Source: Zygnema cylindricum (lineage: Eukaryota > Streptophyta > Zygnematophyceae > Zygnematales > Zygnemataceae). Taken from it: a stretch of DNA of 62,000 nucleotides. The translations under genes were made by a program, and so were the position numbers. Position 1 is the stretch's first letter. Each line of letters begins with the position of its first letter. This document shows, one piece after another, positions 55,790 to 62,000 of the stretch. Location: contig JBBHKE010000743.1 of assembly GCA_037447655.1 (NCBI GenBank), positions 1 to 62,000 on the forward strand, in the 5' to 3' direction. The notes under the pieces were generated by a model, which was not told the DNA's origin, searched no databases, and was given only the letters and a program-made list of their open reading frames with translations.

Positions 55790-56120
55790 AATTGAAAGCA
55801 TTACTTTGAAATGTGACTGTTGTAAACGACTACAAAACTTGCGGCAATTGTTGACGTCTACAAAAATAGCAACGGTTGCGGATGTCTACTGTAGTTCTTG
55901 AACAAATTGTAGATGTCTATGGTTTTGTGACGTTATGCTCACTTGTGACAGCGTCGAGGATACTAAATCCATAACTTTAAGCCATGCCTTCCCAAGTTTT
56001 TTATTCGTCTTTTTCCACTCGACTTTTTGTCAAACTATGCTGAAGTTATTTTTTAGAGCTCTTTCATTTCATACCACGATTATCGTGTTACATTCGAAGA
56101 GGAAACGGGAAAAATAAATT
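55790..56120 (+). repeat. Dispersed repeat R, copy 6 (left part)
   Basis: GTTGACGTCTACAAAAATAGC units, TTATGCTCACTTGTGACAGC, TTTTTATTCGTCTTTTTCCAC and CTTTCATTTCATACCACGATTATCG match copy 5 and part of copy 1. The hairpin part is absent. Confidence 0.6.
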
Positions 56121-57280
56121 ATTATTTGACAAATGGACGCATTCGGTCACGGTCAATGAGGTTGAATTTTCTTATATTATAATTATAGAGGGGGCGTTCG
56201 ACTTTTTGACGTATTGTAGAGCAACGACCTAGGTTAGGGTTGGTTCCAGGTGATTTTTGTTTACCCAACAAGAGGGGGACTGTTGGATATACATTGTTGA
56301 ATCACGCGAACCGATGTTTCAACAAACCATAATGTACACCGGGTTCGCGCCGGAAGCGTTCGGTCGTGGTTTGACTGTTTTGTTACCATAAAAGAGGTGT
56401 TTCTTTCGTTTAACGTCACCTGCTTAAATGTTCTCTCCGTTTCGTTTCGTTTTCAAAAAAAAGTGTGCAAGCGCTTAGTATTTTTCACGTGTCTTTCTAT
56501 TTATAGTCATTGTAAATGAGTGATAGCTAGTTGTTGTTTAATTGCTAGGTGATAATGCTTTGTTAGGTTAAATAGAAGCCGCATAAGAAGTTGCAAAGTA
56601 GTGGCATTGTGTCGTTGTGTTTAAAGTTTGAAATTTTGTGAAGTGGTAGTTTTTTGAGCGCGAAAAGGTGTTGTTGAAATACATGTTTTTGCCACCGAAT
56701 TATATTTTTATGGATGTTTGTAATTAATGTTTCGCTACAGCGAAGGTGTGTGTATTATTTTGTGAGTTCTTTGTGGTCGTCATGTCAAAATTTACGCAAC
56801 TAAAAAGTTGGTGGTAGGCTTTGTGTATGTGTTTCAAGTAAAGGATCTAAATTTGAAGTGTTTAAAAGGTGTTGTTACCATAAGGCATGAAGTGAATGAT
56901 TTAAAGCCAAACTACGAATGAAGGAAAAAAATGTCAAAAAGGGATAAGGTGTGTGTGTTTTCTGCAATTTTTTATATTTGTTTGAATGTTTTTATTTGTA
57001 ATAATTGTGACTGATTTTTTATTTTGGTTTTAAATTCAATCTACTTGTTTGCATTTGAAACGTGTCCTTGACTCAATTTACTGATCTAATAATATTTAAG
57101 GCTCAACAATATAACCCACAGGAACTATGCCTATGGCGTATGCACAAGAAAAACAATTGTATATCGCCTTTAGTCAAAGAGATACAAAGTATTGTGTGAG
57201 TATACAACTTAATCAGGGGTAGAGATTGAGTTGCTCCGTTTTGTATCCCTGGTAACGATCGTAGAAATAGATTGTATTGT
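56121..57280. other. Unassigned; possible LTR start at 56281
   Basis: AACAAGAGGGGGAC followed by TGTTGGATATACATTG (56281) looks like a polypurine tract plus an LTR start. I found no matching LTR end, partner or pol sequence. The remainder is T-rich with no gene. Confidence 0.3.
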
Positions 57281-57288
57281 ACGAGAAT

Positions 57289-57939
57289 CAGAGGTCGCAA
57301 GCGGTCAACCGAAACCGTGACCGACCGTTAACCGACCGCCCGAGCCGGATCCGGAACGGATTCGGTTGCCAAATTTTGAGGGCCGGGCGGTTGTGGTCGG
57401 TTGATTCACCAGAAAAAAAAACGGTCGGTTGCGGTCGGTCAACCTAAAAACCAAAAAAAAAGAAAAATTTGTACTGTCCATACAATCCAACATTATTGTA
57501 CTATGTACTCTTTGGTATCGTGGAAGTACGTGACATCATGATTAGCGTCGCAAATCTGAAAACATATTAACACTATTCATTCCGCAAATCTTAAGGAACG
57601 CGACAAAGCGTCGCAAATCTGACACGGTAGTAACACTATTCATTTCGCAAATCTTACGGAACGCGACAAAGTGCCGCAAATGTGACACGTTACAAATCGT
57701 AATTTTTGGCTTATTCATACGTCGTACATTAGTTAATTTTGTACTTTTTCGGTTACGCGCGGGCACGGTTAGTCGCGAGAAATCGAGTTTCGGTTAACTT
57801 TTATTTTCGTAAACGCCGGTCGGTTAACTGTTAACAATTTTGGAGCGTGACATAACCCGGTCGGGCGTAGTTACTCAGATTTTGAAAAAAAAAAACGGTC
57901 GGTTTCGGTTATGTAAAATTTTTACTTTTGCGACCTCTG
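57289..57939. mobile_element. hAT-type non-autonomous element with perfect 8-bp target duplication
   Basis: CAGAGGTCGCAA at the left and TTGCGACCTCTG at the right are perfect 12-bp inverted repeats. ACGAGAAT occurs at 57281-57288 and 57940-57947. An 8-bp duplication and CAG-type ends are the signature of hAT elements. The interior is rich in CGGTCGGTT and its complement, and has an internal tandem pair near 57545-57690. It encodes no transposase. Confidence 0.95.
57545..57690. repeat. Tandem repeat (about 59-bp unit) inside the hAT element
   Basis: CGTCGCAAATCTGA, AACACTATTCATT and CGCAAATCTTA, GGAACGCGACAAAG recur twice, followed by a partial third (GCCGCAAATGTGACACG). Confidence 0.85.
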
Positions 57940-58106
57940 ACGAGAATAATGAAAAGAACTGTTTGAGCTTAATGTACTCTACGATAAATGGGTTTAACGT
58001 GCATCGGCTCATTGGGTATCGTTTAACCGATGTCATACTCATCCCTAGTCAAATTTGGATGGTTTGAATACCGTATGAAATTTTGTCGGTGCCATACTAA
58101 AAAAAA

Positions 58107-58723
58107 AATTGCACATGTTTTATTCATTACTAGTAAATCAATGCCCGTTACACGGGCAAAGGTCGTGTTGTGTGTGTTTAAGGTTGTATAGAGTTGTTGT
58201 AAGGTCGTGTTGTGTGTGTTTAAGGTTGTATAGAGTTGTTGTACTTTATATATTTGGGAACAACTACAAGTGGGTTTTTAGATGAACTATACAACTGTAA
58301 ATTATATATGGGATTAACAACCATAGGGTGTTTTGATTTACAACACAAACATAGACAATTTTAAACCGAGGGAATGTCCCATGTAGGATGTCATTCTGTG
58401 CAAACAAACATGTTTTGAAGTTCATAATCATATTTAGTCTTCTTCACAACAGGAATATTGTAGTTGAGATTAAATGGGTTTATTGATGACTGAATGTCAC
58501 CTTTGTAACAACATTCAATGGTGTCTGGCTCTAGCAATTTCAACTGACTAACTATACTTAACTAACCGTTCTCCGCCTATATATGTAACTGTCAGAAATC
58601 AAATGTTTTTTTAAGCTACAGATCTCATGTTGGTGTGTTTTGTTACACAATATGTTTTTTTTCACATAAGTTAATCAATGCCCGTTACGCATGTTTTATA
58701 AATTGCACATGTTTTATTCATTA
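58107..58723. repeat. Direct-repeat-bounded segment with CCCGTTACACGGG hairpin
   Basis: The 23-bp direct repeat beginning AATTGCACATGTTTTATTCA lies at 58107-58129 and 58701-58723. Just inside each side is AATCAATGCCCGTTAC (58135 and 58673). The left one extends to the stem-loop GCCCG-TTACA-CGGGC. A 42-bp exact tandem pair starting AAGGTCGTGTTGTGTGTGTT lies at about 58158-58241. No protein is encoded. Confidence 0.7.
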
Positions 58724-60397
58724 TGGAAGTTTGATCGGCATCCTTTCTTGTGCACCCCTCATCGACTGGTGGGATCCAATGCTGACAAAGCAGATTAGTA
58801 ATCATTGCACTTTCGGTATCAGATCTTTGAGGCAAAGCAACAAAAAATGCGATTTGAAATATGGTTTCCGGAAATCCCGTTCTCAAGATTGTAACTGCCT
58901 TGATTCCTGGATAAGTCAAAAACTATTCCTCTTTTGGAAATTTGGCAAATAGTGACTCCATCCTTTTCTATGGAATGTCGAAATTCGATGATTCGCATTA
59001 AATGCTTCATATCATATGCCAGCACATACCGACAAGTCGCACACGGGGGGCTCAGCTGTCAGAAATGTTTGGCGCGACATGGCAGCCAATTGTCTTCCGT
59101 AATTGCGGTCACGATGCCAGGTAGGATTCCTAGCTGATATGGCAGCGTATCTCTTTAGAAGAATTCTTCACTTGTATTTTCTACGTGTCGGCTCCCAAGA
59201 AGTCGGAACCTGCAATTTTTGGATGTCATGCATAGCGCCAAAATAAGAGATATTGTCGGTGATTTTGGGGAAAATGCCATGTGATGTCGGTGATACCTTC
59301 ACGGCTTGGGCCCATTGGGCCAATGATCCTTTAAAAAAACGCTCGTTTTGAGCAATCACCCGATTGATGGGCTTATTATTGTACGAAACGTGTCAAGAGA
59401 TTGACATTCAAAATTTGTTCCATGGCGATTAAAAAGAACTTAATAGGAAATCGGGAACTTTTTTACGCCTAAATTTTACTTCTAATTTGTTTTTGAGATC
59501 GATTCCGAAATTCGGGCGAATCAGTTGCCTGTTTACGGAGACAAAAATGTTCCTAAAAATATATATTACGCGCACATTAAGTGTATTTTTGTTTTTATGT
59601 TCCACATTATTTGCACAGCTTAAATAAAAGAACGACAGCTCAGGTTTACCTCGGCTTTCCCAATCATTGATTTTTTGCTGCTGTATTTTTTTGCGGGTCA
59701 TAACTTTTTTTTCAAAAGCGAGCATTTTTTGACCCACATATTACCCCAATTGGCCCCACCCCGCATTAAAATAAATATAATTATAAAATAAACGAATGGT
59801 TCCGCTTGTCCGTGACTCATACGACAAATGTGAGCGCCGCCGTTGACACTTTGACTACGAATAGCTTTCGTTCTTTTCAATGCTGACGCGATATGTTTAT
59901 TCGATACGATACTTTTTTTCTGTTTTGTCGTTTTGACAAGGTACACCGAAGCTTCCACTGGCTGGGAGCGAACCCCGAAAGTGGGACTTAACGTGGGTTT
60001 TACTCCACGTCAGCAATTGAAGCCTCTCAAAAGGGGGTACAACAGAGCTGTCCGTACATATCAAGAGCCCTCCGTACATATCTTTTTTAGAATGGGAAAC
60101 CGCTCCGAACCCGAGGTCTGACCGGCGGCCCAATGGGCGACGAGTAGGCTTCATATGCGACGGTCGTCGCTCCCTTGCGACGGATTTTCCCTCCCGAATT
60201 TCCCATGTGCAGAATTGCGGACACGTGCCCATAGAATCCTTTCCCCACTCTCTATGTACGGCACCGACTTTCCAATAATTGCAATTTGAGTGAAGTGTAA
60301 GATTTGTACTGATCCTCTCCGTTCAGTTACGCCATCCCTATGTCTGCCCGCTGGCGTAGCCATCACGATGACGTCATTCTGCGGCATTTAAGCGCAA
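58724..60397. other. Upstream of WRKY gene; possible decayed coding blocks on minus strand
   Basis: Minus-strand frames at about 59359-59168 (includes GSLAQWAQAVKVSPTSHGIF) and 59058-58819 (includes LMRIIEFRHSIEKDGVTICQ) have protein-like composition but are separated by stops, and I do not recognise them. About 59930-60397 is GC-richer and probably holds the WRKY promoter or leader. Confidence 0.3.
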
Positions 60398-60781
60398 ATG
60401 GCGGCTTCACCCACGCGTAGCAGGTCAGCAATCTCCGTACGCCCCCTATTGTCCCCTTTGTCGCTTATCTCGTACGGCACTTCCCGTCAGCTAGGCCCTA
60501 TGGCAAGCGTTATCCGTACGGATCTCTCACGGGAGGTTAGAGGGGACCTCGGCGCCGGGAAGTCCAGTCACCGCTTCGATACGACAAAATCTGCCGCCCC
60601 GAACGCCGTGGAGCTAATTTCGAGGCAATACAAATACAGAGATTGCCACCTGTCGATCAATCAAACTTTGACCGCAATTTTAATTTTAATTTCTTCTTCA
60701 AGTGAAGATCTTTACATTATAGTTTGCTGTGTCAACTGTCGTTCCAAGCTTTTAAAATTGATTTCTTTTGTTCTTACCGCC
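60398..60781 (+). promoter_or_regulatory. Probable 5' leader/promoter-proximal region of the WRKY gene
   Basis: Open in the WRKY frame from an ATG at 60398. Its last third is AT-rich and encodes an unlikely run (LYIIVCCVNCRSKLLKLISF). The start context at 60782 is better, so I treat this as leader. TTTGACC at 60665-60671 holds the W-box core TTGAC, possibly for WRKY feedback, but one short site is weak evidence. Confidence 0.4.
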
Positions 60782-62000
60782 ATGGATTCGTCTCCTTCTG
60801 CTTCTCTCAAGCAAAACTCTCCGGCAGTTACGGAAGTTCTTTGTTCCAGTGACGCTGTTTCAGTTAAGGAATCTGCTGACGTGGCAAGCAAAAAGCTCGT
60901 CGCAGAGAATGTCTCTAATGGATCTCCAAACACAGATGGGATTCGGGTGAAGCCAAAAAGAAAGTGAGTATTTTATCATTTTTTTTTCATTATGAAGTTA
61001 TAATATTCAAATAGCATTTGGTTACCTTCGGATTTTGATCCAAAGACTTTTTGGGTTTGTACTTTATTCACTTTTTATTCACTCTTTTTACCCTATTTAC
61101 CCTATTTTTTGCACCCTTTTCTAATAAGGGTTTTATTGGGTTTTTGTTTTCCCAGGCAAAGGAAATATTACCGTTTGCGTATTCCAGAAGATGGGTACAT
61201 GTGGCTCAAATACGGACAAAAACCAATTCGAGGAACAAATATTATGAGGTAAGGTCTTAAACTTTGATGGTTTGGGGATTTGAAATGATGGAGTTTCTTC
61301 TAAGGCTGCTTTGTTTTAGATTCCTATGTTTTTGTGTGATGTGACAAATTGCAAATTTATTCTATTATCATATGTACGATAGTGTTGTAATGTCATTGAT
61401 TTGGTTTTGTCATGTGTCTTTGAAGCTTGAACCATGGAGTTTTTTTTGGTTGCATTGAATTAAAATAGGTTTTGGCCATTTGGAATGAACCCTAATTTCT
61501 TGTCACTCAATGTCACATGCACACGTGGATTAATAATAACTCTATTTTAGGTCTTGACCTTTTCTTTGCTAAGATCCTGGAATTATCACTGCCCTTGTGA
61601 AATATTTATGATTCGATCTTTCGACCTGAGCTTCAGCTGTTTTTGTTTTGCTGTTTTGTTTTTTTTGTTTTTTTCTTTCCCTTTTGCCTTATCTATGTGT
61701 CCATTCTCTTTTGCAGAAATTATTATCGATGCAGTATGCACAGAGATATTGGTTGTCCCGCCAAGAGGACTATTGATTTCAACATTGATGATTTACAAGA
61801 ACTCGAAATTATTCATGCGGAACAACACAATCACGGATTGCGTGACGTGACAGTCCGAGAAAGCGCCACATCGCAAGGAAACCAATGGGGAAGTGGACAC
61901 GTGGAGACGGGCCATTGGTTGGACATTCAACAGCCAGAAATGGGAGTTCTTACTTCTATTCTTGGGAGAAGGCCTTATGCCGGTTCTGACCGTACAGATG
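60782..62000 (+). CDS. WRKY-family transcription factor, 3' end beyond the window
   Basis: WRKY proteins bind W-box DNA in the nucleus and regulate defence and development. Exons are 60782-60963, 61156-61248 and 61717 to the window end; introns are 192 and 468 bp, both GT-AG (GTGAGT...CCCAG; GTAAGG...TGCAG). The joined frame is at least 186 residues. A basic KPKRKQRKYYR (58-67) precedes the domain. The core is WLKYGQK (77-83) instead of WRKYGQK, then PIRGTNIMRNYYRC. Zinc ligands are Cys97, Cys105, His129 and His131, giving CX7CX23HXH: group III cysteine spacing with a group I/II HXH end. The second intron splits the Arg codon before NYYRC, the conserved position in many WRKY genes. The start is the ATG in GCCATGG; the same frame is open back to an ATG at 60398, so a longer N-terminus cannot be excluded. 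Confidence 0.9.

Noticed and set aside
60398-60781. N-terminal extension of the WRKY protein from the upstream ATG
   Set aside because: The frame is open but AT-rich and cysteine/isoleucine-rich before 60782, while the ATG at 60782 has a better context; kept as an uncertainty, not as coding sequence.

Overview
The window looks like nuclear DNA of a streptophyte (a land plant or a charophyte relative). The evidence is a WRKY transcription-factor gene at the right edge that carries the conserved intron splitting the R codon before YYRC, Ty1/copia elements primed by initiator tRNA-Met, GT-AG introns, and AT-rich, repeat-dense intergenic DNA. The lineage cannot be fixed further from sequence alone. 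Gene density is very low: one complete two-exon gene, one 5'-partial gene, one broken gene fragment, and the rest is mobile-element sequence in several layers of nesting.

Layout. 1-1422: no recognised gene. 1423-6911: decayed copia element (family A) with both LTRs; a solo LTR of family B sits inside its protease codons. 6912-9600: mostly unassigned, with copies of dispersed repeat R. 9600-10468 (minus): broken exons resembling secreted ExeM/NucH-type nucleases. 10746-12013: solo LTR of family D. 12.2-18.1 kb: cluster of short inverted-repeat elements (families S, M, C and R). 19.4-22.6 kb: more S elements and a 450-bp purine/pyrimidine block. 22.77-22.99 kb: copia remnant. 24504-26331 (minus): two-exon gene for a soluble inorganic-pyrophosphatase-like protein that has lost most catalytic residues and carries a long C-terminal extension. 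29.5-31.5 kb: nested M, C and S elements. 34453-40295: copia B1 with a chimeric 5' LTR. 41799-49428: an M element holding copia B2, whose 5' LTR holds another solo LTR. 49.4-56.1 kb: R, S and M copies and an inverted solo D LTR. 57289-57939: hAT-type element with perfect 8-bp target duplications. 58.1-58.7 kb: direct repeats. 60782 to the end: WRKY gene.

How the parts relate. The genes do not form a pathway. The pyrophosphatase-like and WRKY genes are isolated islands. Several element families could be defined from this window alone: M (TA target duplication), C (TWA target duplication, Harbinger/Tourist-like), S (CGATATATCG-rich with a poly-C/poly-G core), R (a conserved slot occupied by a different hairpin in each copy), and LTR families A, B and D. 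Families A and B both appear primed by initiator tRNA-Met but from different parts of it: A from the 3' end, B from the anticodon arm (half-tRNA priming as in Drosophila copia). No CRISPR array, rRNA gene or intact tRNA gene was seen.
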